NCBI GenBank assembly: GCA_947488845.1
Contig: CANLBM010000009.1
Location: forward strand, 83,449 to 147,448
DNA: 64,000 nucleotides
Source: an uncultured Sphingomonadaceae bacterium
GTDB taxonomy: Bacteria > Pseudomonadota > Alphaproteobacteria > Sphingomonadales > Sphingomonadaceae
Reading direction: 5' to 3'
The translations under genes and the position numbers were made by a program. Positions 1 to 8,716 of the stretch are shown here, piece by piece (the first letter of the stretch is position 1; every line of letters starts with the position of its first letter). Under the pieces are notes generated by a model, which did no database searches, was not told where the DNA came from, and saw only the letters and a list, made by a program, of their open reading frames with translations.

Positions 1-1020
1 AAGGCGGCGGTCGGGAAGATGATGGACATGATCCGCTCGGATCTGGCCCTGCTCGGCATCAAGCATGATGTATTTTCTTCGGAAGCCGAACTGCACGAAG
101 CGGGCAAGGCGGATATCGCAGAAGCAGAGCTGCGGTCGCGCGATCTTGTTTATGACGGCGTGCTCGAACAGCCCAAGGGCAAGGTGATCGAGGATTGGGA
201 AGCGGTCGAGCTGCCATTGTTCCGCTCGACCCAATTTGGTGACGATCAGGATCGCCCGATCAAGAAATCTGACGGCAGCTGGACCTATTTCGGTGGCGAT
301 CTGGCCTATCATTTCCAGAAAGCACAAGCCGCTGACGAACTGATCGATATCTGGGGCGCGGATCACAGCGGGACGGTCAAGCGGATCAAGGCTGCGGTAG
401 CGGCGCTGACCGAAGGCAAGGCCAAATTTGATGTGAAGCTGGTCCAGATGGTGCGCCTGTTGCGCAACGGCGAACCGGAGAAAATGTCCAAACGTTCGGG
501 CAATTTTGTCACCATTGCCGATATGGTAGAGGAAGTCGGCAAGAATGCCGTGCGTTTCACCATGTTGATGCGCAAGGCAGACGCGCAGATGGACTTTGAC
601 TTCGCAAAGGTGATGGAGGCGTCTCGCGACAATCCTGTCTTCTACGTGCAATATGCACATGCGCGTATCCAGTCGACTTTGCGCAAAGCGGCAGACGAGG
701 GCGTCCTGCCTTCGTCCGACAAGCTGGACAGCCTCGGGGAAGAGGAACTGGACCTGATCAAGATGGCGGCGCAATTCCCGCGGATTGTCGAATCGGCTGC
801 GGTTTCTCGTGAACCGCACCGAGTCGCATTCTATCTGAATGACCTCGCGGCTGCATTTCATGCCTTTTATAATCTGGGCAATGACCGGCCTGAGAAGCGG
901 ATCATAATGGTTAACGACCCGGAAACGACATCGGCAAGGCTTTTCTTAGCCAAGAATATAGGGCAGACTATCAAGAACGGCCTTGCCCTGATGGGCGTCG
1001 AGGCCGCTGAATCGATGTGA
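1..1020 (+). CDS. argS: Arginyl-tRNA synthetase, 3' part (5' end outside window)
   Basis: Class I aminoacyl-tRNA synthetase that charges tRNA-Arg in the cytoplasm. The reading frame is open from base 1, so the gene starts upstream of the window and only the C-terminal ~339 residues are seen. The class I KMSKR signature is read at 481-495, followed by the typical ArgS text (NPVFYVQYAHAR) and the helical anticodon-binding domain. The missing N-terminal part would carry the HIGH motif. It is followed after 27 bases by the SPOR protein, the usual alphaproteobacterial order argS-SPOR-nagZ-scpAB-tatABC. Confidence 0.95.
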   Translation, partial: KAAVGKMMDMIRSDLALLGIKHDVFSSEAELHEAGKADIAEAELRSRDLVYDGVLEQPKGKVIEDWEAVELPLFRSTQFGDDQDRPIKKSDGSWTYFGGDLAYHFQKAQAADELIDIWGADHSGTVKRIKAAVAALTEGKAKFDVKLVQMVRLLRNGEPEKMSKRSGNFVTIADMVEEVGKNAVRFTMLMRKADAQMDFDFAKVMEASRDNPVFYVQYAHARIQSTLRKAADEGVLPSSDKLDSLGEEELDLIKMAAQFPRIVESAAVSREPHRVAFYLNDLAAAFHAFYNLGNDRPEKRIIMVNDPETTSARLFLAKNIGQTIKNGLALMGVEAAESM

Positions 1021-1047
1021 TCAGCCTTTTGGTCTATGGAGCGAATA

Positions 1048-1686
1048 ATGTCAGACACCACCCGCGATAATCTTGATCTGGACGACGACGATCGTCTGCC
1101 ATGGCTGGAATCGGCCGAAGATTATGACGATGACGGCGAATATTCTCCCGTCCGGGTTATGCTGTTCATCGGTGCCGGCTTGCTGTTGCTGGCTGCGATT
1201 GTCGGCGGCATCTATTGGATGCAGAACCGCGACGGCGGCGGGCTTGACGGTGATGGCGAATTGATCGCGGCGCAGGAAGGCGATTACAAGGTTCGCCCTG
1301 ACGATCCGCAGGCGCGGCAGTTTGAAGGCGAAGGCGATGCCAGCTTCGCGGCGAGCGAAGGCAAAGAGACGCCCGCGCAAATGGGCGATCCGGTGGTCAC
1401 CGAAGCACCGATCCGCAAGCCGGATGCCGCACCAGCCACAGGAGGCGCTGGCACGGCCCTGGTCCAGCTTGGCGCATTCAGCTCGGCCAGTCTGGCAGAC
1501 AGCAGCTGGGCTGGCTATGCACGGCGCTTTGAAGCGGTTGGGGCATTGCCGAAGAAGATTGTACCCGGTACGGTCGAGGGCGGCACGATCTACCGGCTCA
1601 ATGCGGTTGCGCCAAGCTATGATGCGGCCCAGCAGCTGTGCAATAATCTGAAGGCTGCTGGCGAAAGCTGCCTCGTCGTCCGCTAG
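1048..1686 (+). CDS. SPOR-domain inner-membrane protein
   Basis: A bitopic membrane protein of about 212 residues. It has an acidic cytoplasmic N-terminus, one membrane helix (VMLFIGAGLLLLAAIVGGIY), a low-complexity linker, and a C-terminal SPOR domain (ALVQLGAFSSA onward) of the kind that binds denuded septal peptidoglycan. I chose the ATG at 1048 rather than 1036 because a GGAG lies 6 bases upstream of it. It sits directly before nagZ, a peptidoglycan-recycling gene, which fits an envelope role. Comparable sphingomonad proteins are simply called SPOR-domain proteins; no specific function is known. Confidence 0.85.
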   Translation: MSDTTRDNLDLDDDDRLPWLESAEDYDDDGEYSPVRVMLFIGAGLLLLAAIVGGIYWMQNRDGGGLDGDGELIAAQEGDYKVRPDDPQARQFEGEGDASFAASEGKETPAQMGDPVVTEAPIRKPDAAPATGGAGTALVQLGAFSSASLADSSWAGYARRFEAVGALPKKIVPGTVEGGTIYRLNAVAPSYDAAQQLCNNLKAAGESCLVVR

Positions 1687-1792
1687 TTTTCTTGCAATTG
1701 ATGGTTGAAGCGCTGTGGATAACGGCGCTTTCACCTTTACCCCGCTCTGAAACGGCGCAAGTATAAGATATGTTGCGTGGGAAAATATCATC

Positions 1793-2818
1793 ATGGCTAT
1801 AACAGCTGCGGTATTCGGCATCACGGGTCTGAGCCTGACCGCCGACGAAAAGGCGTTTTTTCGCGACAGTGATCCTGCGGGCTATATAATCTTCGGTCGC
1901 AATATCGAAAACAAGACGCAGTTGCGGGCGCTTACCGACGAGTTGCGCGCTGTCCATGGTCGTGAAGATCTGGCAATCCTGATCGATCAGGAAGGCGGCC
2001 GCGTCGCGCGGATGCAGGAGCCGCTCTGGCCCAAATTCCCTGCCGGGGAAGTCTTCGACAGGATTTACGACATCGCACCTGCCACCGCGATCGAAGCGGC
2101 GCGGCTCAATGCGCAGGCGATTGCCGTCACCCTGAATGAGGTCGGCATCACCGTCGATTGCCATCCGTTGCTCGATGTGCGCCAACCTGATGCCGACAAT
2201 GTCATCGGTGACCGCGCTCTGGGCAGCGAACCGATGCGGGTCGCGGCTCTCGGTCGGGCCATTCTGGACGGCTTGCAGCGCGGCGGTGTCGTCGGGGTGG
2301 TCAAACATCTGCCCGGCCATGGCCGGACCAGCGTCGATACGCACAAGGCCTTGCCGACGGTGACCGCCAGCGACGAAGAGCTGGAACTCGATCTCGCCCC
2401 ATTCAAGACGCTGAACAAGGCGCCGATGGGCATGACTGGCCATTTGCTCTTCACGGCATGGGATGCGGAGACACCATCGACCCTGTCGAAAACCGTGATT
2501 CAGGATATCATTCGCGACCGGATTGGCTTTGACGGCCTGTTGTTCACCGACGATCTCGACATGGAGGCTTTGTCCGGAACCGTTCCGGAGCGGGCCGAAC
2601 GGGCACAGATAGCGGGATGCGATATTGCGCTCAATTGCTGGGGCAAGATGGACGACATGACCGGCATTGCCGGGCGACTGGCACCGATGTCGGACAAGAC
2701 GCAACAACGGCTGGTCCAGGCGATGGCCACAATTGCTGGCATAAACGACGGCGATTCCGCTGATGAACTGACCGGATTGCTTGCCCGACGCGACGAACTG
2801 ATAGCAGCGACGGCATGA
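1793..2818 (+). CDS. nagZ: Beta-N-acetylhexosaminidase
   Basis: Family 3 glycoside hydrolase that removes GlcNAc from GlcNAc-anhydroMurNAc peptides in the cytoplasm during peptidoglycan recycling. At 341 residues it has the normal NagZ length. The family motif KHLPGHG lies near residues 171-177, with a downstream D-T-H. The candidate nucleophile region is TDDLDM near residue 252. No signal peptide is seen, as expected. Its stop overlaps the scpA start by 4 bases (ATGA), so the two are probably translationally coupled. Confidence 0.93.
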   Translation: MAITAAVFGITGLSLTADEKAFFRDSDPAGYIIFGRNIENKTQLRALTDELRAVHGREDLAILIDQEGGRVARMQEPLWPKFPAGEVFDRIYDIAPATAIEAARLNAQAIAVTLNEVGITVDCHPLLDVRQPDADNVIGDRALGSEPMRVAALGRAILDGLQRGGVVGVVKHLPGHGRTSVDTHKALPTVTASDEELELDLAPFKTLNKAPMGMTGHLLFTAWDAETPSTLSKTVIQDIIRDRIGFDGLLFTDDLDMEALSGTVPERAERAQIAGCDIALNCWGKMDDMTGIAGRLAPMSDKTQQRLVQAMATIAGINDGDSADELTGLLARRDELIAATA

Positions 2819-3600
2819 GCGAAGAAGGGGAAAACGAAAGCTTCTTTTTTCCGCCTGAATCGGTCGCGCCGGAGGAAGGCGCGCTGACGCTGAACATCGA
2901 TGGCTGGGAAGGGCCGCTGGATCTTCTGCTGGCCCTGGCGCGCAATCAGAAAGTCGATTTGCGTGAAATCTCGATTCTCGAGCTGGTTCAGGAATATCTG
3001 AAATATATTGCCAGTGCCCAGACGCTGCGGCTGGAACTGGCGGCCGATTATCTGGTGATGGCGGCCTGGCTGACCTATCTGAAATCGGGGCTGCTATTGC
3101 CCCGCGATCCGGAAATCGAGCCGTCGCCCGAAGAGCTGGCCTTGCGTCTGCAAATGCGGCTGGAACGGTTGAATGCAATGCGGGAATCGGCTGCTCGCCT
3201 GCTTGCCCGGGACCGGGTCGGCCGCGACGTGTTCATGCGCGGCGCACCGGAAGGGCTCCGGGTGGTCAAGGACCGGCAGTGGCAGGCAGAATATTATGAT
3301 CTGATAGCCGCTTATGCCCGTGTGAAAGTGCGCAGCGCGCCCGCTATTCACATCGTCCGGCAACGGATGGTGATGACCCTCGATGACGCGCTGGCGCGGG
3401 TGTCGCTGATGCTGGGCGAAGCGATCGACTGGATGGATATCCGGCATTTTCTGCCCCCCGGCGCGCCGCCTGAATTGCGGAAATCAGCGCTCGCTTCGAG
3501 TTTTCTCGCGACATTGGAGCTGGCCCGGCAGGGGAAACTGATATTGCAGCAGGAAGGCAGCTTTGCACCGCTCAGGATAAAGGCGACAATAGATGGGTGA
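2815..3600 (+). CDS. scpA: Segregation and condensation protein A
   Basis: Kleisin subunit of the SMC-ScpAB condensin, which compacts and segregates the chromosome. The 261-residue protein has the ScpA signature near the N-terminus (WEGPLDLLLALARNQKVDL) and the following DYLVMAAWLTYLKS segment. The C-terminal winged-helix region should contact the SMC head. It overlaps nagZ by 4 bases and scpB by 8 bases, so it lies in one transcription unit with both. Confidence 0.94.
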   Translation: MSEEGENESFFFPPESVAPEEGALTLNIDGWEGPLDLLLALARNQKVDLREISILELVQEYLKYIASAQTLRLELAADYLVMAAWLTYLKSGLLLPRDPEIEPSPEELALRLQMRLERLNAMRESAARLLARDRVGRDVFMRGAPEGLRVVKDRQWQAEYYDLIAAYARVKVRSAPAIHIVRQRMVMTLDDALARVSLMLGEAIDWMDIRHFLPPGAPPELRKSALASSFLATLELARQGKLILQQEGSFAPLRIKATIDG

Positions 3601-4288
3601 ACATGACAGGGAAGACACCAGCCTGATTGATCCGATGCCCGAGGCGATGGATATTGGCAAACGTGCGGTCGAGGCGACTCTTTTTGCCTCCGAAACGCCG
3701 ATGACGATAGCCGATATCAAGGCCTATGTCGGCGATGAGCTCGACATCCGCCGGATACTCGCGGACCTGCAGGAGGATTTTCAGCATCGCGGCATTGTGC
3801 TGATCAGAACCGGCGACCGCTGGCATTTCCAGACCGCGCAGGATCTTTCCCATCTCTTGCGCCGCGAGCGGGCGGAAATGCGCAAACTCAGCCGCGCCGG
3901 CATGGAAACGCTGGCAATTATCGCCTATCATGAACCGGTCAGCCGTGCCGAAATCGAAGCCATAAGGGGCGTCCAGGTCACCAAGGGCACGCTCGATGTA
4001 TTGATGGAAGCGGGCTGGGTGCGCCCGGCCGGTCGCCGCGAAGTGCCTGGCAGACCCCTGATTTACGCTACCACCTCAGAATTTCTGACCCATTTCGGCT
4101 TGCAAAGCCGCAAGGATCTGCCTGGCATCGATGACCTGAAAGCCGCAGGACTGCTGGATCCGGTCGATCTCGTGTTGGAGCAAATGGGGCTGGACGACGA
4201 AGCAGAGCAGACCGCAGAAGAGTCCGGAGAGCGAGAGATTGCGGATGATGATGGTGTTTTGCTGGAAAACGGGATCGAAAGCGCTTAA
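3593..4288 (+). CDS. scpB: Segregation and condensation protein B
   Basis: Partner of ScpA, a tandem winged-helix protein. The 231-residue product contains the conserved ETLAIIAYHEPVSRAEIE and RGVQVTKGTLDVLMEAGW stretches of ScpB. The C-terminal ~45 residues are acidic and low in complexity. The start overlaps the end of scpA, and tatA follows after 25 bases with its own ribosome-binding site (AAGGAG just upstream of 4314). Confidence 0.94.
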   Translation: MGEHDREDTSLIDPMPEAMDIGKRAVEATLFASETPMTIADIKAYVGDELDIRRILADLQEDFQHRGIVLIRTGDRWHFQTAQDLSHLLRRERAEMRKLSRAGMETLAIIAYHEPVSRAEIEAIRGVQVTKGTLDVLMEAGWVRPAGRREVPGRPLIYATTSEFLTHFGLQSRKDLPGIDDLKAAGLLDPVDLVLEQMGLDDEAEQTAEESGEREIADDDGVLLENGIESA

Positions 4289-4313
4289 ATAGGATATTCA
4301 AGGAGAATATCGC

Positions 4314-4544
4314 ATGCAACCGAGTGTTTGGCAGATTTTAATTGTAGCAGCGCTTGTGCTGATTCTGTTCGGCCGTGGCCGGATTTCCGAAATGATGGGT
4401 GATGTCGGCAAAGGCATCCGCTCTTTCAAAAAGGGCATTACGGAGGAAGAGGCGAGTGCTGCCAAGCCTGCCGCCAAGATTGAAGGCAAGGCTGGTGACG
4501 GGACAGTTGATAGCAGTAAAACCGCTGATAAAACGGCCGTCTGA
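4314..4544 (+). CDS. tatA: Twin-arginine translocase subunit TatA
   Basis: Pore-forming subunit of the Tat system that exports folded proteins, such as the Tat-type CopA encoded at about 55-56.7 kb. The 76-residue protein has an N-terminal membrane helix ([18 protein letters not shown]), the [23 protein letters not shown] amphipathic helix split across the usual hinge, and a charged tail. A clear AAGGAG precedes the start. It is the first of three tat genes. Confidence 0.93.
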   Translation: MQPSVWQILIVAALVLILFGRGRISEMMGDVGKGIRSFKKGITEEEASAAKPAAKIEGKAGDGTVDSSKTADKTAV

Positions 4545-4579
4545 TCAGATCGCCCTCCAGGCTTAGGGCCGCATAATAT

Positions 4580-4948
4580 ATGTTTGATCTTTCCATATCC
4601 GAGATCGCGATTATCGCGATCATTGCCGTTGTCGTGATCGGGCCGAAGGAATTGCCGCGCGCACTGGCCACGGCAGGCAAATGGATGGCCAAGGGGCGCG
4701 GGGTCATGGCCAATTTCCGTACCGGACTTGATGCCATGGTCCGCGAGGCCGAGCTTCAGGAAATGGAAAAGAAATGGGCGTCCGAAAATGAGCGTATCAT
4801 GAAGGAACATCCGGCGCTTCCCGACGATGCCCTGGCGGACGAGCCGAAGATGGAGCCGCTGGATGGGCCTCCTGCAGATACGGACGGCGCCTCTGTTGCT
4901 GCCGACGATCGTCCAGACGTGCCACCCGCAAACGATTCCAAACCATGA
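4580..4948 (+). CDS. tatB: Twin-arginine translocase subunit TatB
   Basis: Receptor-complex partner of TatC. The 122-residue protein starts MFDLSISEIAIIAIIAVVVIGPKELP, the typical TatB membrane helix followed by the GP hinge. An amphipathic helix and a variable acidic, proline-rich tail follow. Its stop overlaps the tatC start by 4 bases. Confidence 0.92.
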   Translation: MFDLSISEIAIIAIIAVVVIGPKELPRALATAGKWMAKGRGVMANFRTGLDAMVREAELQEMEKKWASENERIMKEHPALPDDALADEPKMEPLDGPPADTDGASVAADDRPDVPPANDSKP

Positions 4949-5721
4949 ACGACCAAAGCAAGCCGGATCTCGACGAAAGCAAGGCGCCGCTGATCGAGCA
5001 TCTGATTGAGTTGCGGCAGCGGTTGCTCTGGTCGGTTGCGGCGCTGGTCGTGGCCTTTCTGATCAGCATGTTTTTCGCCGACGAGATTTTCGGTATTCTC
5101 GTGCAGCCGCTCACCGATGCCTTTCCGGCGGGTGAGGGGAAGCTGATCTACACCAAATTGTACGAAGCCTTTTTCGTCGAGATCAAGGTGGCGATGTTCG
5201 CGGCCTTCTTCATCGCTTTCCCGATCATTTCAAACCAGCTCTGGGCCTTTGTCGCGCCCGGCCTCTATGCCAACGAGAAAAAGGCCTTTCTGCCCTTTCT
5301 GGCGGCGACGCCGGTGCTGTTTGTCGCCGGAGCCTCGCTGGCCTATTTCATTGTCATGCCGACCGCGTTCAAATTCTTTCTGGGATTTGAAGGGACGGTT
5401 GGCGGCCTGCAGCAGGAAGCCCTGCCGGCGATGGGCGATTATCTCTCGCTGGTGATGCAATTCATATTGGCGTTCGGCGTCTGCTTCCAGCTGCCGGTAC
5501 TGCTATTGCTGCTCAATCGTGCGGGCATCGTCAGCCGCCAGCAGCTAAAGTCCATTCGTCGCTATATGATTGTCGGCGCTTTTGCGCTGGCAGCGATCCT
5601 GACACCGCCGGACGTGGTGTCGCAGCTGATGCTCGGCATTCCGCTGATCCTGCTCTACGAGGTCTCGCTGCTGATCATGTGGTTCACCGAGCGGAAGAAA
5701 AAGGAAATCATATCGTCCTGA
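4945..5721 (+). CDS. tatC: Twin-arginine translocase subunit TatC
   Basis: Six-helix membrane protein that recognises the twin-arginine signal. At 258 residues it has the standard length. The N-terminal LIEHLIELRQRLLWS motif is typical of TatC, as is the conserved FAPGL-like loop, seen here as FVAPGLYANEKKAFLPF. It is the last gene of the argS-to-tatC block and is followed by a hairpin repeat at 5753-5799. Confidence 0.95.
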   Translation: MNDQSKPDLDESKAPLIEHLIELRQRLLWSVAALVVAFLISMFFADEIFGILVQPLTDAFPAGEGKLIYTKLYEAFFVEIKVAMFAAFFIAFPIISNQLWAFVAPGLYANEKKAFLPFLAATPVLFVAGASLAYFIVMPTAFKFFLGFEGTVGGLQQEALPAMGDYLSLVMQFILAFGVCFQLPVLLLLLNRAGIVSRQQLKSIRRYMIVGAFALAAILTPPDVVSQLMLGIPLILLYEVSLLIMWFTERKKKEIISS

Positions 5722-5752
5722 TCAACCCGGTGACGCTAGTTCGTTGGTAGTG

Positions 5753-5799
5753 AGCCTGCCGAAGCACGTCTGTTGACCAGATCCGTTCTTCGACAGGCT
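5753..5799. repeat. Hairpin repeat, AGCCTG(C/T)CGAAG type, copy 1
   Basis: The left arm 5753-5764 (AGCCTGCCGAAG) pairs with the right arm 5788-5799 (CTTCGACAGGCT) over 12 positions with one mismatch, around a 23-base loop. The same arms recur at 28195-28243 between murC and murB. It lies at the 3' end of the tat operon and could stop transcription from both sides, but no T-run follows. Confidence 0.7.
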
Positions 5800-5814
5800 T
5801 TGGACTAATGGTCG

Positions 5815-5940
5815 TCAGTCAATGGCTTTTTCGCCAGCTTTGCCAACCGACTCAATATCCCGACCGGCACCTTTGACGGTGTTGCAGGCGCTGAGCAGAA
5901 CCATGGTTGAAATCAAGATGGCTACGGTAAATTTCTGCAT
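5815..5940 (-). CDS. Entericidin-type small lipoprotein
   Basis: A 41-residue frame on the minus strand. It reads a short hydrophobic signal (MQKFTVAILISTMVLLSAC) with lipobox LSAC and lipidated Cys19, then a mature peptide NTVKGAGRDIESVGKAGEKAID. The NTV-GAG-D-I pattern matches the entericidin A/B family of outer-membrane lipopeptides. It is transcribed in the same direction as the TonB receptor, whose stop is only 11 bases upstream, so it may be expressed from the end of that message. Its role is unknown; E. coli entericidins form a toxin/antidote pair, but only one copy is present here. Confidence 0.8.
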   Translation of the reverse strand: MQKFTVAILISTMVLLSACNTVKGAGRDIESVGKAGEKAID

Positions 5941-5951
5941 TTCAAAATATC

Positions 5952-8099
5952 CTAAAAACTGAACTTTGCGCTTACGCGAATATCACGACCGGACAAAGGT
6001 ACATAGTCTTTAGTGAACGAGGCATGACGGCGCGCGTTGACGTCGAAAATATTATTCGCCGAGGCAAGCAGCGTCACACCGCCATCCTTGCCAAACGGGC
6101 GCCACGCAGCAGAGGCATTGACCATGGTGAAGCCATCGGTCGCGGTTTCAAAGGCAGCAACCTTATTCTGGTCGTCGGACCATTCCACTTCAGCGCGCAG
6201 ATCGAGATTGTCGCTATGCGCCTTGAGCCCGCCAAGCAGCCGCAGCGGCGGGATGCGCGGAACCGCGCCGCCGCCGTTGCTGATCTTGGCGTGCACATAG
6301 TCGGCCACGCCGTCGGCAATGAAATCAAATCCCCCAGCGCGTGCAAACACCACCGATGCGGAGGCTTCGAAACCGTAGTAGGTCGCATCCCGCTGGAAAT
6401 ACCGGAACACCGGCAGGCCGTCTTCTTCCGCTGCCGTTTCCGACTCGAAAATATAGTCGTCGAAGAAATTGGCATAGGCCGTTGCGCTCAGCTGGACATC
6501 GTTGCTGTCCCAGCGGGCATATAGTTCACCGCCCCAGCTTTTCTCGGTGGTGAAACCCGGGTTGCCGATTTCATAGGCCTGGGTCGCGATATGCGGCCCG
6601 TCGGAGAGCAGCTCTTCCGCTGACGGCGCGCGTTCCGACCGGGAAATATTGGTGCCGATCTTCAGGGCGCTGTCATCAGGGGCATAGGCCAGACCGATGG
6701 CACCGGACAATGTGTTGAAGCTCCGGTCGAAGCTGATGCTGTTGGCGGCAATGTCGGTCTGTTCAACCCGAATCGCGCCTTCCACTTCCCAGTTGCCAAG
6801 ATCAACTTCCTGAACGGTGAACAGGGCCCAGCTTTCCAGACTGTTCTTCGGGACAAAGGCTTCTGCGCCGACGGCGTTGAAGTCGCGGACCAGAACCTGT
6901 GTGCCGATCACGCCGCGCCAGCCGTCATGGTCGGCCTGCACCAGTTCGGCGCGGGCCTCTATGCCGGAAACCGAGAAGACCGTGCCGATCTCGTCGCCTT
7001 CAAATTCGGTATGCGTGTAATCCGAATAGCCGGCGCGGAAATTCAGGGCTTCGAAAAATCCGCCCATGTTCACGCCACCGCGCAGGTCGGCGCGATATTG
7101 CTTCAGGCCGATGGTCACCGGGCCTTCTTCCTCATGGCCTTCCTCTTCCCCGTCGTCGTCATCTTCCGCGCCGTGCGCGTGGCCTGCACCGGGGCGAGCG
7201 GGAACGCCATAGTCGGTGTCATAATAGCTCACGGAGAAGCCGAGATTGCCTCCGTCATCGATATAGGCAATGCCGGCGCCTGCTGTCTGGGTGCGGCTTG
7301 CTGTATTCGTGATCCGGCCGGACTGGTTGGCAGCCTCGATCAGCTCTTCTGCTTCTTCAAGATGGCCTTCCTCGGTTTCTTCGGCCGCGTCGGCCAGCAA
7401 ATCAGCCCGCAAATCGGGTGACAGGACATAGCCCGGCACCCGGACATCGCCGGTGTCACGGAAGCTGCCATCGGCGTGGATTACCAATTTTGGGGTCAGC
7501 GGCACGTCGACCGAACCGGCGATGCTCCAGTCGTCGGCTGCGCTGCCATAGCCGCCGATCGCATCGAGATGGATCGAATCGTCCGGAATGTCGCGGGGGA
7601 TACGCTTGTCGATCACGTTGACCGCGCCGCCGATCGCGTCACCGCCAAACAGCAGCACCGCAGGCCCGCGCAAGACTTCGACCCGCTGGGCGGTAAGGGG
7701 GTCAATGGTAACCGCATGATCGACCGATGTATTGGAGGCATCCAGCGAACCGATGCCGTCCGTCAGCACGCGAACCCGTGGTCCCTGGAAGCCACGGAGC
7801 ACAGGACGCGATGATCCGGGGGCAAAGGAAGTCGACGATACGCCGGGCAGGCCGGTCAGGCTGTCGCCGATCTGGCCTCGGAGATTCTCCGCCAGCTCAT
7901 CACCCGTCAGGACAGAAGTACCGGACAATATGTCGAGCTGGTCGACATAGGGGGCGGTGACGACGATCATGTCGTCGTTGTGGAAATCGTCGGACAGACC
8001 CTTGGCGCGCTGGGCGGCGGTGTCTTCTTTCTGGGCAAGAGCGGGTGAAACGGGGAGCATCAGGATTGCGGCTGAAATCAGGAATTTTCTATGGGACAA
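5952..8099 (-). CDS. TonB-dependent outer-membrane receptor, probably for zinc (ZnuD-like)
   Basis: A 715-residue outer-membrane barrel with a signal peptide (MSHRKFLISAAILMLPVSPALAQ), a plug domain with typical text (VLRGPAVLLFGGDAIGGAVNVID), and a C-terminal phenylalanine (SAKFSF). Two acidic insertions stand out: one rich in Glu near residue 235, and one near residues 300-325 with interleaved His, Asp and Glu (HAHGAEDDDD...GHEEEG). Such loops are known in ZnuD-type zinc receptors, so zinc is the favoured substrate by inference. The start codon is TTG at 8099; the next Met would remove half of the signal peptide. A palindromic operator candidate lies about 50 bases upstream. Confidence 0.85.
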   Translation of the reverse strand: MSHRKFLISAAILMLPVSPALAQKEDTAAQRAKGLSDDFHNDDMIVVTAPYVDQLDILSGTSVLTGDELAENLRGQIGDSLTGLPGVSSTSFAPGSSRPVLRGFQGPRVRVLTDGIGSLDASNTSVDHAVTIDPLTAQRVEVLRGPAVLLFGGDAIGGAVNVIDKRIPRDIPDDSIHLDAIGGYGSAADDWSIAGSVDVPLTPKLVIHADGSFRDTGDVRVPGYVLSPDLRADLLADAAEETEEGHLEEAEELIEAANQSGRITNTASRTQTAGAGIAYIDDGGNLGFSVSYYDTDYGVPARPGAGHAHGAEDDDDGEEEGHEEEGPVTIGLKQYRADLRGGVNMGGFFEALNFRAGYSDYTHTEFEGDEIGTVFSVSGIEARAELVQADHDGWRGVIGTQVLVRDFNAVGAEAFVPKNSLESWALFTVQEVDLGNWEVEGAIRVEQTDIAANSISFDRSFNTLSGAIGLAYAPDDSALKIGTNISRSERAPSAEELLSDGPHIATQAYEIGNPGFTTEKSWGGELYARWDSNDVQLSATAYANFFDDYIFESETAAEEDGLPVFRYFQRDATYYGFEASASVVFARAGGFDFIADGVADYVHAKISNGGGAVPRIPPLRLLGGLKAHSDNLDLRAEVEWSDDQNKVAAFETATDGFTMVNASAAWRPFGKDGGVTLLASANNIFDVNARRHASFTKDYVPLSGRDIRVSAKFSF

Positions 8100-8149
8100 G
8101 ATTGTCTCTTCTCTGCTGGAGGATCGAATTGGCTGTCAGATAGGTGTAA

Positions 8150-8164
8150 TGATATAATATATCA
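8150..8164. promoter_or_regulatory. Palindromic operator candidate (Zur/Fur-type) for the TonB receptor
   Basis: TGATATAATATATCA is a perfect 7+1+7 palindrome located 51 bases upstream of the receptor start on the minus strand, in an otherwise short divergent intergenic region. It is AT-rich and resembles alphaproteobacterial Zur boxes in layout. The regulator assignment is an inference from the likely zinc function of the gene. Confidence 0.5.
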
Positions 8165-8239
8165 ATAAGTAATCGCACGGACTCGGCAAAGCGAGGGAAA
8201 TTTGCTATAAACCGCGATCGACCAATACGGAGAGCGATG

Positions 8240-8704
8240 ATGGCGGAGTGGAAAGAAGAGGGATATCACAGCGTTACACCCTATATCACGGTAGACGATG
8301 CCGAGGCGGCGATCGAATTTTACAAAAATGCCTTTGGCGCGACGGAGCACATGCGCCTGCCGATGGGCGACAGGATCGGCCATGCGGACCTGCTGATCGG
8401 CGACAGTCATGTGATGCTGTCGGACGAATTTCCCGAGATGGACAAGCTGGGCCCGAACAAGCGGGGCGGGGCGACCGCCAGCCTGATGATCTATGTTCCC
8501 GATGTCGATGCTGCCTTTGCCAAGGCTGTGGCCGCCGGGGCGGAAATCGTGAGGCCGGTGGAAGACCAGTTTTACGGCGACCGTTCGGGCTGGCTGAAAG
8601 ACCCGTTCGGACATGAATGGACTCTCTCGACCCATGTCGAGGATGTCTCGGAAGAGGAAATGGGCCGCCGGATGGAAGCGATGATGGCCGGCGAGGGCGC
8701 CTAG
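8240..8704 (+). CDS. VOC-superfamily (glyoxalase/PhnB-like) protein
   Basis: A cytoplasmic protein of 154 residues with the beta-alpha-beta-beta-beta repeats of the vicinal oxygen chelate fold. SVTPYITVDDAEAAIEFYKNAFGA at the start and DPFGHEWTLSTHVED near the end are characteristic of the PhnB / glyoxalase-bleomycin subgroup. I chose the ATG at 8240 over 8237 because GGAG at 8229-8232 is then 7 bases away. Substrate unknown. It diverges from the TonB receptor and is followed by a palindromic repeat. Confidence 0.85.
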   Translation: MAEWKEEGYHSVTPYITVDDAEAAIEFYKNAFGATEHMRLPMGDRIGHADLLIGDSHVMLSDEFPEMDKLGPNKRGGATASLMIYVPDVDAAFAKAVAAGAEIVRPVEDQFYGDRSGWLKDPFGHEWTLSTHVEDVSEEEMGRRMEAMMAGEGA

Positions 8705-8716
8705 CGACGCTTTTTT

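Noticed and set aside
1598..3178. Minus-strand open frame of 526 codons opposite nagZ and scpA
   Set aside because: nagZ and scpA are unmistakable on the plus strand; no domain is seen in the antisense frame.
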